A DNA stretch of 64,000 nucleotides from JANQJD01 sp965601685 (GCA_965601685.1 CBFCWI010000002.1:310001-374000), one strand, 5' to 3'; positions 43,576 to 53,895 are shown, numbered from the stretch's first letter. Notes: a model not told the origin generated them from the letters alone. A program made the numbers and translations.

Positions 43576-46272
43576 CTACTTCTGACTCTCGTCCTTCGTA
43601 CCAATAGCCGCTTGAGCAGCAGCGAGGCGGGCAATCGGTACACGGAATGGTGAGCAAGATACGTAATCTAAACCTGCTGTCTGGCAGAACATTATTGAGG
43701 CTGGATCACCTCCATGCTCGCCACAGATGCCGAGCTTGAGGTCAGCACGGGTCCGCCGGCCACGTTCCGCAGCGATCTTCACTAACTCACCTACACCCTC
43801 TGTGTCCAGAGTAGCAAACGGGTCCTTTTCGTAGATGTTCTTAGCTTTGTAGACTTCCAGAAACGGGGCTGAGTCATCCCGTGACATGCCGAGCGTAGTC
43901 TGTGTTAGGTCGTTTGTGCCAAAGCTGAAGAATTCAGCACAATCCGCGATTTCATCAGCCCGTAGGGCTGCCCGCGGCAGTTCTATCATAGTGCCTACCT
44001 GATACTGTAAAGTGATATTCTTAGCTGTAAATACAGAATCAGCAATCTTAACAATAGAATATTTTATCATATCAAGCTCTTTACGTGTTCCTACTAGTGG
44101 TATCATAATTTCTGGTACTACTGGTGTACCGCCTTTCTGCGTGACATCAACCGCACCCTCAAAAATAGCCTGGGCCTGTATCTCGTAGATTTCGGGATAT
44201 GTGATGCCAAGGCGACAGCCACGATGGCCTAGCATAGGGTTGGCTTCACGCAATTGAGTGTTGCGCTCTCTAACCGCGGAGGGGTCAAGGCCAGCAGCTA
44301 TCGCTACCTCAGCGATTTCAGCCTCTGTGTGCGGCAGGAATTCATGAAGCGGCGGATCTAACAAGCGGATCGTCACCGGCAAGCCCTGCATGATGGTGAA
44401 CAAATCTACAAAATCCTGTCTCTGGAACGGTAACAGCTTTAAAAGAGCAGCACGCCTACCACCTTCATCTTTTGCCAGAATCATTTCGCGTACGGCGATG
44501 ATCCGTTTCGGGTCGAAGAACATGTGCTCCGTTCTGCACAGTCCAATACCCTCTGCCCCGAACTTACGTGCAGTAGCAGCGTCATTTGGCGTTTCCGCAT
44601 TAGTACGCACCCTCATAGTCCGTATGACGTCAGCCCACTCCATTAGCGTGCCAAAGTCGCCGGTCAACTCTGGTTGAATCATAGCTACTGCCCCGAGCAT
44701 CACGTCTCCGGTAGAACCATCTATGGTAACGACATCCCCCTCCTTGACCGTGTGATCTTTCACCGTGAAGGTGCGGGCCGCATAGTTCACAGCAATGGTA
44801 CCGGCTCCAGCTACGCAGGGTGTTCCCATGCCGCGGGCGACCACAGCGGCATGGCTGGTCATACCACCACGAGTAGTAAGAATACCCTCAGAAACATGCA
44901 TACCACCTATATCTTCTGGACTCGTCTCTACACGGACCAGGATTACCTTCTTGCCGGTCTTGACCCACCCCTCAGAGTCATCAGCACTGAACACTACTTG
45001 ACCAGACGCAGCACCTGGCGAGGCAGGCAGACCATGAGCAATCACAGTTTTATGAGCCTGAGGATCAATGGTTGGATGAAGAAGTTGATCAAGAGCCGTT
45101 GGATCGACACGCTGAACAGCTTCTCTTCTAGTAATGAGTTCTTCCTTTGCCATGTCGACGGCGATTTTCAGAGCTGCCTTAGCAGTGCGCTTACCAACGC
45201 GAGTCTGCAACATCCACAGCCGACCCTGCTGAATGGTGAATTCCATATCCTGCATGTCGCGGTAATGAGCTTCCAACCCGCCGCGGACATCATACAGTTG
45301 TCTGTAGAGTGCCGGCATCACCTCTTCCATAGAAAGAAGCTCAGAATTCTGTTTCTGTCTGCCCAAAGCTGTAATCTGCTGCGGGGTGCGGATACCAGCT
45401 ACAACATCCTCACCCTGAGCATTCACCAAATACTCACCATAGAAAGTATTCTCTCCCGTCGCAGGATCGCGACTGAAGCAGACTCCAGTAGCGCTCTCTT
45501 CCCCCATGTTACCGAATACCATGCACTGCACATTAACGGCAGTTCCCCAACTTGCTGGGATTTCGTTCAGTCGGCGATAGGTAATAGCCCGCTGATTCAT
45601 CCAGCTACCGAACACAGCACCTATTGCACCCCAGAGCTGTTCCCACACGTCCTGAGGGAAAGGTTTGCTGAGCTCCTCCTGCGCTCTGATTTTGTACCGC
45701 TCGACGATGACCTGCCAATCGCCAGCTGTAAGATCTGTATCGAGCTTATAGCCCTTTTCGTCCTTGAGATGTTGGAGGATAGATTCAAAATGGTGATGAC
45801 TAACATCTAAAACAACATTTGAGTACATCTGAATAAAGCGTCTATAACTGTCCCAGGCAAACCGTTCGTCATTAGAGCGCGTCGCGAGCCCGCGAACCGT
45901 AGTGTCGTTGAGACCCAAGTTCAGTATAGTATCCATCATCCCTGGCATAGAAGCCCGTGCGCCCGAGCGAACGGAGACCAGCAACGGGTTATCCGCATCG
46001 CCGAATTGCATGCCCATAATCTTTTCAAGACCAGACAAAGCAGCATCCACCTGACTCTTCAGGGCCCCAGGATAGGTTCTATCGTTTGCATAATAATACG
46101 TGCAAACATCCGTCGTAACCGTGAATCCCGGTGGAACTGGTAGCCCCAAACCAGCCATCTCTGCTAAGTTCGCACCCTTGCCGCCAAGCAGATTCTTCAT
46201 TGTTGCCGTGCCTTCGGCGCTGCCGCCACCGAAGGTATAGACCCACTTCGTTATGGCTCCGTCGTCCTTCAT
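43576..46272 (-). CDS. ppdK: pyruvate, phosphate dikinase
   Basis: PPDK interconverts pyruvate, ATP and phosphate with phosphoenolpyruvate, AMP and pyrophosphate. The 898-residue product has full length. The N-terminal ATP-grasp domain includes NLLGGKGANLAEMAGLGLPV and SGARASMPGMMDTILNLGLN; the phosphohistidine domain has ILTTRGGMTSHAAVVARGMG; the C-terminal PEP/pyruvate barrel has GIGLCRTEHMF and FSFGTNDLTQTTLG, then LGICGEHGGDP. Its usual serine/threonine regulator (DUF299) is absent from its expected place beside hemE. It sits nine bases after glyS. Confidence 0.96.
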   Translation of the reverse strand: MKDDGAITKWVYTFGGGSAEGTATMKNLLGGKGANLAEMAGLGLPVPPGFTVTTDVCTYYYANDRTYPGALKSQVDAALSGLEKIMGMQFGDADNPLLVSVRSGARASMPGMMDTILNLGLNDTTVRGLATRSNDERFAWDSYRRFIQMYSNVVLDVSHHHFESILQHLKDEKGYKLDTDLTAGDWQVIVERYKIRAQEELSKPFPQDVWEQLWGAIGAVFGSWMNQRAITYRRLNEIPASWGTAVNVQCMVFGNMGEESATGVCFSRDPATGENTFYGEYLVNAQGEDVVAGIRTPQQITALGRQKQNSELLSMEEVMPALYRQLYDVRGGLEAHYRDMQDMEFTIQQGRLWMLQTRVGKRTAKAALKIAVDMAKEELITRREAVQRVDPTALDQLLHPTIDPQAHKTVIAHGLPASPGAASGQVVFSADDSEGWVKTGKKVILVRVETSPEDIGGMHVSEGILTTRGGMTSHAAVVARGMGTPCVAGAGTIAVNYAARTFTVKDHTVKEGDVVTIDGSTGDVMLGAVAMIQPELTGDFGTLMEWADVIRTMRVRTNAETPNDAATARKFGAEGIGLCRTEHMFFDPKRIIAVREMILAKDEGGRRAALLKLLPFQRQDFVDLFTIMQGLPVTIRLLDPPLHEFLPHTEAEIAEVAIAAGLDPSAVRERNTQLREANPMLGHRGCRLGITYPEIYEIQAQAIFEGAVDVTQKGGTPVVPEIMIPLVGTRKELDMIKYSIVKIADSVFTAKNITLQYQVGTMIELPRAALRADEIADCAEFFSFGTNDLTQTTLGMSRDDSAPFLEVYKAKNIYEKDPFATLDTEGVGELVKIAAERGRRTRADLKLGICGEHGGDPASIMFCQTAGLDYVSCSPFRVPIARLAAAQAAIGTKDESQK

Positions 46273-46280
46273 AGCCCCTA

Positions 46281-48350
46281 TTACCCCTCGATTTTTGCAA
46301 AATCCGCCACTGTTCCCATCACCGTCCCAATGTGAGACAATAGCCTGAGGCGGTTTTCTCTCAGTCGGGAATTATGACTATTGATCGTTACACGCTCGAA
46401 GAACACATCGACAGGCGCGCGTAATTGCGACAAGGCTAGCATAGCATCGTCAAACCTTTCCGCCTTCACTGCGTCGTTGCTGTTCCTCATAACTGCAGAC
46501 AGGTGTGCTTCTAACGCGCGTTCCTCATCCTCACTAAGTAATGCCACATCGACCGGATCACGGTAGGTCAGCCCGTCCTTCTCCCGTTCAATACGTACAA
46601 TGTTCGTTGCCCTGCGGTAGGCGATGAGAAGATTCATGCCATCCTTAGTAGATAGGAAACGCGTCAAAGACGCTACTCTAGCAATCAGTCGTACCAAATC
46701 GTCTTCCTGCCCTAGCGCGAACACAGCAGTAACTAGGTCATGCCGTACGCCCTTCTCCTGTAAGTGAGTCTTCAGGCGGTCCGTCAAGAATCTAAGCAGG
46801 GAAATAGCATTGAAAGCCTTGTGCATTACGCCTCTGTAAAGCGTATTTGCTAGCTCAAATGCCACAAAAAGTGGTATTCTTAAAGAGTTATATACTAAAA
46901 GACGCACAAGCCCTAGCGCCGCCCGGCGCAGGGCGAAGGGATCTTTAGAGCCTGTCGGCTTCTCGTTCATAGACCAGAAGCCGACTAGAGTGTCAATCCT
47001 ATCAGCCAGGGCCACACACACACTGACAGGCGCAGATGGGCAGGAATCGCTGGGTCCTAGTGGCGAATAGTGCTCAGCAATGGCATCACAAACTTCGCGT
47101 GCTTCACCGTCTTCCCGAGCATAACAACGACCCATAATGCCCTGCAGTTCTGGAAACTCGCCTACCATGCTAGTGGATAGATCAGCCTTTGCCAATAGCG
47201 CAGCCCGATCAACTAAATCCACATCAGCCCCTGGTACCCATTCCGCTAGCCTCACCGCTAACCTGCGCATCCGTTCTACCTTGGCGGCCATTGTGCCGAG
47301 TCTAGCATGGAAAACGCGTTCCGTCAGTTTGTGGACTCTCTTGCCAAGGGGTTGGCTACGGTCTTGCTCCCAGAAAAACTTAGCATCCGCTAACCGTGCC
47401 CGCAGCACCCGTTCATTGCCAGCGACGATAGCCTGACCACCATCGGCCGTTACCATGTTGGAAACCACTAAAAATCTCGGGGCTAAACGACGGTTCGCTT
47501 TGAGCAGCGAGAAGTATTTCTGGTAGGTACGCATAGTAGCAGTGAGGACCTCTGCTGGCACGCCCATGAATGCTTCATCAATACGACCTATAAGTGTTAC
47601 TGGCCATTCCACTAACCCAGCTACCTCATCCAGGAGAGCCTGATCAGGTCTTAAAGTGAGTCCCTCAGCAGCGGCCAGTTGCTCGGCCTGTTGGTGGATA
47701 CGCTCAGCCCGTTCAGCAGGATCGAGAATCACATGGGCTTCACGTAGACTCCGTTCATAGCGACTAAATTCGCACACAGGAAACGCAATCGGCGCTAAGA
47801 AACGATGCCCCTCGCTCATGTTACCAGCTTCTACTCCAGCAAATTGGACTGGCACGATCCTTTGATCGAAAGTACAGAGAATGCGCCGCAAAGGACGAAT
47901 CCAGCGCTCTCGGACTGTGCCCCAATGCATGGATCGAGGCCACGGAAAATCGGTCAGCACTGACTCCACCACATTCTTGAGGAGCGCCGCTGTTGCCCCC
48001 CCCCTCTTCTCTATGAGAGCAAAATAGAATGTGCCTTTTGTAGTCCAGCGTGTCTTAGCCTGTGCAGGCGTGATCCCATGAGTCCTGAGAAATCCCTCGA
48101 CGGCTGCTCCAGGAGCGTCCACCCGCGGACCACGCCGCTCTCTGTACACGTCAGGATAGACAACTGGTAGGTCTGCGATCACTAGAGTAAGCCGCCGTGG
48201 CGTCACGAAGGCCAAAGCCTGACCAGCAACAACATCCAGCCCGTTAGAGACAAGGCCTGAGCAGACGAGACGTTTAAGATCCTCAGCCGCACGCGTCTGC
48301 AAGCGCGTGGGAATTTCTTCCGATAGTAACTCAAGTATTAATTGTGGCAT
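46281..48350 (-). CDS. glyS: glycyl-tRNA synthetase beta subunit
   Basis: The beta subunit of the alpha2-beta2 glycyl-tRNA synthetase carries tRNA-binding domains. The 689-residue product starts MPQLILELLSEEIPTRLQTR and contains GVPAEVLTATMRTYQKYFSL, RVLRARLADAKFFWEQDR, KADLSTSMVGEFPELQGIMG and DPFALRRAALGLVRLL. It ends with an anticodon-binding region. It is five bases downstream of glyQ and likely in one transcript with it and ppdK. Confidence 0.96.
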   Translation of the reverse strand: MPQLILELLSEEIPTRLQTRAAEDLKRLVCSGLVSNGLDVVAGQALAFVTPRRLTLVIADLPVVYPDVYRERRGPRVDAPGAAVEGFLRTHGITPAQAKTRWTTKGTFYFALIEKRGGATAALLKNVVESVLTDFPWPRSMHWGTVRERWIRPLRRILCTFDQRIVPVQFAGVEAGNMSEGHRFLAPIAFPVCEFSRYERSLREAHVILDPAERAERIHQQAEQLAAAEGLTLRPDQALLDEVAGLVEWPVTLIGRIDEAFMGVPAEVLTATMRTYQKYFSLLKANRRLAPRFLVVSNMVTADGGQAIVAGNERVLRARLADAKFFWEQDRSQPLGKRVHKLTERVFHARLGTMAAKVERMRRLAVRLAEWVPGADVDLVDRAALLAKADLSTSMVGEFPELQGIMGRCYAREDGEAREVCDAIAEHYSPLGPSDSCPSAPVSVCVALADRIDTLVGFWSMNEKPTGSKDPFALRRAALGLVRLLVYNSLRIPLFVAFELANTLYRGVMHKAFNAISLLRFLTDRLKTHLQEKGVRHDLVTAVFALGQEDDLVRLIARVASLTRFLSTKDGMNLLIAYRRATNIVRIEREKDGLTYRDPVDVALLSEDEERALEAHLSAVMRNSNDAVKAERFDDAMLALSQLRAPVDVFFERVTINSHNSRLRENRLRLLSHIGTVMGTVADFAKIEG

Positions 48351-48355
48351 AACAC

Positions 48356-49228
48356 CTAGACTCTCTGACTAGTAAGCCAAGAGTCACAACAAGCACGTAC
48401 GAGAGCACGTACCCGACTAATATAGGTCGCACGCTCAGGAACGGAAATCACCCCCCGTGCATCGAGTAAGTTAAAGCAATGCGAGGCCTTCAGACACTGG
48501 TCATAAGCCGGCAGGGGCAGCCCTTCCTTTAACAGAGCCCGACACTCCCGTTCAGCATCTTCGAAATGTCGAGAGAGCATATTGGTATCAGCACATTCAA
48601 AATTATACTTCGAGAATTCGACCTCCGCCTGATGGAAAACATCACCGTATGAAACACCAGCTCCGTTAAAGTCAAGATCGAAAAGATCCCCCACACCCTG
48701 AATGTACATCGCCAAGCGTTCCAGACCATAGGTCAACTCGACTGATACTGGGTTACATTCAATGCCACCAATCTGTTGAAAATAAGTGAACTGGGTTATT
48801 TCCATACCGTCACACCATACCTCCCACCCCAGCCCCCAGGCTCCAAGGGTAGGACTTTCCCAGTCATCCTCGATGAAGCGGATATCGTGGTGTAAGGGAT
48901 TAATCCCAAGGTAACGCAAACTTTCTATATACAACCTTTGTGGATCTTCTGGAGAGGGCTTTAACAGAACCTGAAACTGATAGTAATGCTGCAGACGATT
49001 CGGGTTTTCCCCATAGCGCCCATCCGTCGGTCGACGTGAGGGTTGTACATAGGCACATGCCCACGGCTCTGGGCCTAGAGCACGCAAGGTGGTAGCGGGA
49101 TGAAATGTACCGGCTCCTACCTCTATGTCGTAAGGCTGCAGGATCACACAACCCTGCCTAGACCAGAAAAACTGCAGAGCAAGGACCAGTGACTGGAAGC
49201 TTGGCCGGGAATGGGCAGCAGAGGCCAT
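48356..49228 (-). CDS. glyQ: glycyl-tRNA synthetase alpha subunit
   Basis: The alpha subunit holds the catalytic site. The 290-residue protein is highly conserved: SLVLALQFFWSRQGCVILQP, YDIEVGAGTFHPATTLRALG, PWACAYVQPSRRPTDGRYGE and NPNRLQHYYQFQVLLKPSP are followed by GWEVWCDGMEITQFTYFQQI. I chose the ATG at 49228 by homology; the frame opens at 49252. It is the first gene of glyQ-glyS-ppdK. Confidence 0.96.
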   Translation of the reverse strand: MASAAHSRPSFQSLVLALQFFWSRQGCVILQPYDIEVGAGTFHPATTLRALGPEPWACAYVQPSRRPTDGRYGENPNRLQHYYQFQVLLKPSPEDPQRLYIESLRYLGINPLHHDIRFIEDDWESPTLGAWGLGWEVWCDGMEITQFTYFQQIGGIECNPVSVELTYGLERLAMYIQGVGDLFDLDFNGAGVSYGDVFHQAEVEFSKYNFECADTNMLSRHFEDAERECRALLKEGLPLPAYDQCLKASHCFNLLDARGVISVPERATYISRVRALVRACCDSWLTSQRV

Positions 49229-49771
49229 TTGGGAAGCCTTCTCCTTAATCAATCGGAGATTTCAAAACCTAGCGTAGCAGTGGACGGAGGGTCAAGAGTA
49301 GAGGTCTCTCAAGAACCGATGGGCAAATACACTGGTAGCCACAGCAGCACTTCCTTGGGTATCGCCACATGCTGCCCGGAGCTGTTACAAGATGAAACAC
49401 TACTGGAAGAATAGTTGCCAGAAAACTCGGTTCTTAACCTTTTCGCTCAATTCTCTCATCTAGAGGACTCCACATCATTCCTTCACCCATCACCTTCTTG
49501 CGCGGGTCGGCATCCTCCTGAGAGGTTGTGCATCTTGCTTTCTCGCCTGCTGATCTAATCTTGATTGCTGGCCTCCGGCACTCTCTACCTACTGCCTAGC
49601 GACCTTGCAGAAGGCACATCGGTTTGACGTAGTATCCATCCGAAAGTTATGCCGAGAGTCATGACGTTGACGTTATAGTGCTGCAAAGGAATCATCTCGA
49701 CAGATTATATACAATCTTAGGGACTTTGAGGTAGAAAATGCGACTATCTCGCTGCGCTCCGGGGAGAAGGC
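49229..49771. other. gene-free spacer between glyQ and the aminotransferase remnant
   Basis: No frame on either strand resembles a known protein in these 543 bases. The last part keeps a purine-rich ribosome-binding site (ggggagaagg at about 49759-49768) directly before the start of the broken aminotransferase. Confidence 0.5.
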
Positions 49772-50942
49772 ATGACAACTCATTGCTACAATACCTTCAC
49801 GTCATTCCTACCACCCCAAAGAGTGCTGATGGGTCCTGGTCCATCAAACGTACACCCGCGTGTTCTGGCAGCGATGGCTCGTCCAACTATTGGCCATATG
49901 GATCCTGCTTTTCTCTCTATGATGGACGAACTCAAAACTCTCTTACAGTACACTCAGTACACTTTCTGCACCTGTAACGATCTCACCTTGGCAATATCTG
50001 CCCCCGGCTCAGCGGGGATGGAGACCTGTTTTGTCACTCTGCTCGAAACGGGTGACCGTGTCATCGGCATGTTCGGTAGTCGCATGAAGGAAAACATCGA
50101 ACGCTGCGACACCTATAGTGGTCGATTTTCCGTGGGGTACCCCTGTTGCTACCTCTATAGTAGCAGGCTATCCTGCAGGACAACCCATGGGCTATAGAAG
50201 TGTGCTTCGTGCATGCAGAGACCTCGACTGGTGTAATGTCTGATGCAGCGGCGCTGTGCCAGCTGGCGCGTACCCATGGTGCCTTGTCTATCGTTGATGT
50301 CGTGACCTCACTCGGAGGTGCGCCTGTATTGGTAGATACTTGGGGTGCAGATGCTGTTTATGGTGGGAGTCAGAAATGCTTGTCCTGTACGCCTGGCCTT
50401 GCACTCGTAACATTGAGTCCTCGTTGCAGTTCTCAAGGCCCGTCAGCACAAAGTGCCAAGCTGGTTTCGGGATCTTACGCTCGTCATGACTTACTGGAGC
50501 GGTGGTAGACGACGGGCCTATTCATCCATCATACTGCGCCTGTCAATGCTCTGGCCTGCATGAGGCCCTCGTCATGTTGCACGAGGAAGGGTCACGCTGG
50601 CAGCGACACATGCAGAATCATCAGGCCCTAAAGGCTGGGCTAGAGACTATGGGAATGACTTCTTAGTAGCTGAGCCTTATCGCTTACCGCACTGTGATGG
50701 TGCCAGCAGGAGCCAATGACTCTGCTGTCCGTGATCAACTGTTGCAGCGTTATGGACTAGAGATCGGAGCTGGCTTAGGGCCACTAGCCGGTAAAGTGTG
50801 GCGGATCGGTCTCATGGGACAAAGCTCCAACACGATAAACATACTGACCTGCCTCTCCGCTCTAGAAACTACCCTACCGGCTATGGGAATACCTGTCAGA
50901 ACCGGGGCTCTGCACGCTGCCAGCGCGCTCCTGTTTCCCTAG
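49772..50942 (+). pseudogene. broken class V aminotransferase (alanine-glyoxylate type)
   Basis: Three frames together cover a pyridoxal-phosphate aminotransferase of about 390 residues. The first piece has VLMGPGPSNVHPRVLAAMA and APGSAGMETCFVTLLETGDR, then FGSRMKENIERC. After a shift near 50110 the reading TPIVVDFPWGTPV is in another frame. A second shift near 50165 restores FVHAETSTGVMSDAAAL, and the PLP-lysine segment YGGSQKCLSCTPGLALV is kept. The frame stops at 50508 within ERW. HHTAPVNALAC and HEALVMLHEEG follow in other frames, there are tandem stops near 50664, and the end reads YGLEIGAGLGPLAGKVWRIG. Four or more lesions rule out a single sequencing error. DUF1015 converges on it. Confidence 0.88.
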
Positions 50943-50995
50943 GCAAGAGATATCGCGGTCGGGGTAGGAGGATGGGTCTTATGGATATCCTTACC

Positions 50996-52249
50996 CTACC
51001 CAAGCGGCAAAGATAATAAACCATCCGCTAGCTTAGGTTCGAACCAAGTAGACTTAGGTGGCATGCTTTGGCCTGTGTCGGTGACAGCGATGAGCTCCTT
51101 TATGGTGGGCGGGTGTGTCACAAAGGCGACAGCCATTTCACCGCTGTCCACGCGTTGCTCTAGCGCACTGAACCCGCGCACACCACTCACGAAATCTATG
51201 CGTCTATCTTGGCGCAGGTTTGTGAGGCCTAGAACAGGGGAAAAAATAATGTCTGTCAATCGGGTCACATCTAACTGAGCGACTGGGTCTGCCGTTTCTT
51301 CCAGTGTAGAATGCCACACAAGACGATACCACTGCCCGGGTAAATACAATCTGACCTCACCGCGTGTAGTGCGCTCTGTAGGCTGAGCGCACGGGACGAT
51401 GGTACAGGACTCTGCTACTCGAGCAAGAAATGTGTCCCGATTAAGGCCATTCAGGTCACATACTACCCGATTGTAATGCAGAATCACCAGCTCCTCGGTG
51501 GGAAACGATACCAGGAGGAACGAATTGTACATTTCATCCCCACGATGGCATGGATTGAGTGCCCGGCGGGCCGCAGCTACTCGTGCTGCTGCGGCAGAAC
51601 GGTGATGACCGTCGGCAATGTAGAGCGCTGGCATAGTCGCGAACGCTGCAAGGAGCACAGCAATGTCAGCCTCTTGTGATACCCGCCAGAGGATGTGGTC
51701 GACTCCGTCTGGATCAGAAACAGCAAGTAGTGGGCGTGTAGTAGTGATTCTCTCGACTAGATCTGTGACCATTGGCACAGGATGATAGGCAGCTAAGACT
51801 GGGCCTGTATGGGCATCAACTGCTTCAATCTGGCACACTCTGTCGCTTTCTTTGTCTGGACGGGTCAATTCATGACGGCGGATGCGACCCGCCTCATAAG
51901 CGTTGACCGCTGCAGCGCCAGCGATCCCCGTTTGGGTGTGAGTCGCGGTTTTAAGACGGTAGATATAGAAACATGGTTTACATTCCTGTACTAGCACGCC
52001 CCTACTGACGAAGTTGTGCAGATTCTCCGCTGCTTTGGCGTAAACGGCGGGTGCATAACGCTCTGTCCCTTGGGGCAAGTCAATCTCTGCTTTTGATACA
52101 TGAAGAAAACTGTATGGTTTGCCGATCACTTGCTGCCGTGCCTCCTCCGAAGTAAGCACGTCATAAGGTGGCGCGACTACTGCAGCAGCATAGGCCGGAG
52201 TTGGACGGAGGGCGGCAAAAGGCCGTAGGAGGGGCAGATCAAGAGTCAC
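50996..52249 (-). CDS. DUF1015 family protein
   Basis: The function of this conserved family is unknown. The 417-residue product has the typical LLRPFAALRPTPAYAAAVVA, PPYDVLTSEEARQQV, SFLHVSKAEIDLP, RRHELTRPDKESDRVCQIE, and the signature YIADGHHRSAAAARVAA. I placed the start at a GTG (52249) with ggag eight bases before it; a TTG at 52375 is in frame but extends past the conserved region. It appears intact while both neighbouring genes are broken, which suggests selection for it. Confidence 0.82.
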   Translation of the reverse strand: MTLDLPLLRPFAALRPTPAYAAAVVAPPYDVLTSEEARQQVIGKPYSFLHVSKAEIDLPQGTERYAPAVYAKAAENLHNFVSRGVLVQECKPCFYIYRLKTATHTQTGIAGAAAVNAYEAGRIRRHELTRPDKESDRVCQIEAVDAHTGPVLAAYHPVPMVTDLVERITTTRPLLAVSDPDGVDHILWRVSQEADIAVLLAAFATMPALYIADGHHRSAAAARVAAARRALNPCHRGDEMYNSFLLVSFPTEELVILHYNRVVCDLNGLNRDTFLARVAESCTIVPCAQPTERTTRGEVRLYLPGQWYRLVWHSTLEETADPVAQLDVTRLTDIIFSPVLGLTNLRQDRRIDFVSGVRGFSALEQRVDSGEMAVAFVTHPPTIKELIAVTDTGQSMPPKSTWFEPKLADGLLSLPLG

Positions 52250-52375
52250 AGGGTCTACTCCGCCGTTTGCAAGCCTGTCATGCCATCTATCCTGAGGGAA
52301 GACGATCCCACCACATGACACAGACACACCACTACAGGCCGCGCTGTTCACCACAAGTGCAGAGCTAAGGCTCAA

Positions 52376-52789
52376 AAGTCAGTGGACCAGTCCGTGCATG
52401 AGATTATTGGTGCTGTCATTTATGACTCCCTTATCTTGGAAGAAGATCCATGCCCGCACTCTGTCTCTGCACCAGTGCTTACTCTGTGCAATTAATCCCG
52501 CACCACTATACCATACTGGACTTGTGTATACTGTCAACGCTCTTGCTCTCTCCTCCAGCAAGAAGCATGAAATGCAATATCCATCAAGTGACCATTGTCC
52601 GAACCACTGCCTGTCTTGCATCGACCCGGAGAGCTATGAATCCTGTGTCAGACAGGCTCGTCGATGTCTTGAGATACAAAAGATAGAAAACGACATCACA
52701 CAAAGCAAGGAGTATAAAATACAACAATATGTTATAAACAGAATATAATATCTCTCTAACATGGGCTCAAGCAAGGGATATCAGCGGAT
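52376..52789. other. gene-free spacer before the HtrA remnant
   Basis: A plus-strand frame at 52398-52748 encodes a cysteine-containing 116-residue string (CPNHCLSCIDPESYESC) that I cannot assign. It has no ribosome-binding site, and I doubt it is a gene. The last 60 bases are AT-rich. Confidence 0.45.
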
Positions 52790-53400
52790 GTCAGGCTATT
52801 GTTTGCGACAGTAATCAGGCAATCTATGACCGCAGTAGTAAATATCTATACGAGCCTATATACCTGAAGGTTGTTATGCTCTTAGAAAGAGTCTCAATTT
52901 TGCTGACCGTTTCTAGAGGATTCCGTCTTCCACCCTTGCGTCCGCCATGAGGTAGGTCGCCGGAAAAAGCGCAACGCTCGCTAAGCTCAGGGGTCAGCAT
53001 TCGGTCAGACGGCATTGTCGTCACTCATCATTTATATCATTCAGATGAACGGACCGATCTCGCTGTTCTCAGGATCGTGAGCCAGAATGAGACAGTCTCC
53101 ACCTTAGCCGTGAGGGATTCTGATCCGCTGGATGTGGGAGATTGGGGACTAGCTATAGGTAATCTCTTCTTAGTCTTGTATACTTTAAAGAGTAATATTA
53201 TATCTGTTATATCGTGAAAATTATAAGTTTTTTCTTATTGCCTCTTTTCATAAATACTCATGCAGTTATTAAAACTTTTGGTTGTGTTAAATTACTTGGC
53301 CTTCGTCCTATGGTCTTGAGTGTGAACGATCGCCCGGTAGCGGATGTTGACTCCTTACGTTAGCGCCTTCTGACATCTCGGCAGCACGTCAACACTGATA
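52790..53400 (+). pseudogene. decayed HtrA/Deg-family serine protease
   Basis: Pieces of a periplasmic Deg protease are spread over three plus-strand frames. LFATVIRQSMTAVVNIYTS (about 52799-52855) matches the family start PAVVNIYTS. PEKAQRSLSSGVSIRSDG IVVTH (from about 52962) matches the catalytic-His region, but it runs straight into DERTDLAVLRI, so some 25 residues are deleted. LAVRDSDPLDVGDWGLAIGN follows. The Ser-containing GNSGG region is gone. Near 53300-53361, GLRPMVLSVNDRPVADVDSL is the second PDZ domain. With at least two deletions and several stops, it cannot be functional. Confidence 0.8.
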
Positions 53401-53895
53401 ATACTGCATAACGGTTCGAGCCGTGCTGTAAACTTGTAGTCGTTAGAATCATTTGATACTCTACGTGAATCATTCGATATTCTACGGACAGAACTCACAA
53501 AGATGAAGGGCCACAATGACGGAGGAGTTGTGTTTGCAATTTAGCGAAAGTGCTGTGATCGTTACAACATGTCTGCCAGCAGACGCCGGCTGATGAATCG
53601 ATATGCGTCCTAGTGACATGATTCGCGCAAGAGTACAGTTCGTGACCGGAACGGTCTCTCCTCGGATGGCTAGCAAATTGCGCTGCGTCGCTGGGAGCTG
53701 TACTCATAAGAGGTAATGAACAGAAATAGGATGCAATCAAAAGGACGCTATAACACAGTTGGTGTCTAGTGATACGAGAGAGTACAGACTTCAGTCATTA
53801 TGACAGAACGCCCAACGAAAGCAACATCCCTAGGTAGGGAAAAAGTAGAGAAAAAAGGAAGATTATGGCTAGCATGTATGCCATAGCAGTTCTCC
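53401..53895. other. gene-free spacer with a diverged tandem repeat
   Basis: Minus-strand frames near 53482-53740 are not recognisable. The only structure seen is a 21-base imperfect direct repeat at 53446-53487. No clear promoter precedes the molybdoenzyme gene. Confidence 0.45.
53446..53487 (+). repeat. 21-bp imperfect tandem duplication
   Basis: The copies at 53446-53466 and 53467-53487 match at 18 of 21 positions. The mismatches suggest an older duplication than the perfect ones elsewhere in the window. Confidence 0.8.

Noticed and set aside
44674..45810. 378-codon plus-strand open frame inside ppdK
   Set aside because: It lies antisense to a complete, highly conserved PPDK and has no family resemblance; the composition is that of a shadow frame.
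52398..52748. cysteine-containing 116-codon frame (CPNHCLSC)
   Set aside because: No ribosome-binding site, no known motif spacing and an unlikely composition; probably chance.
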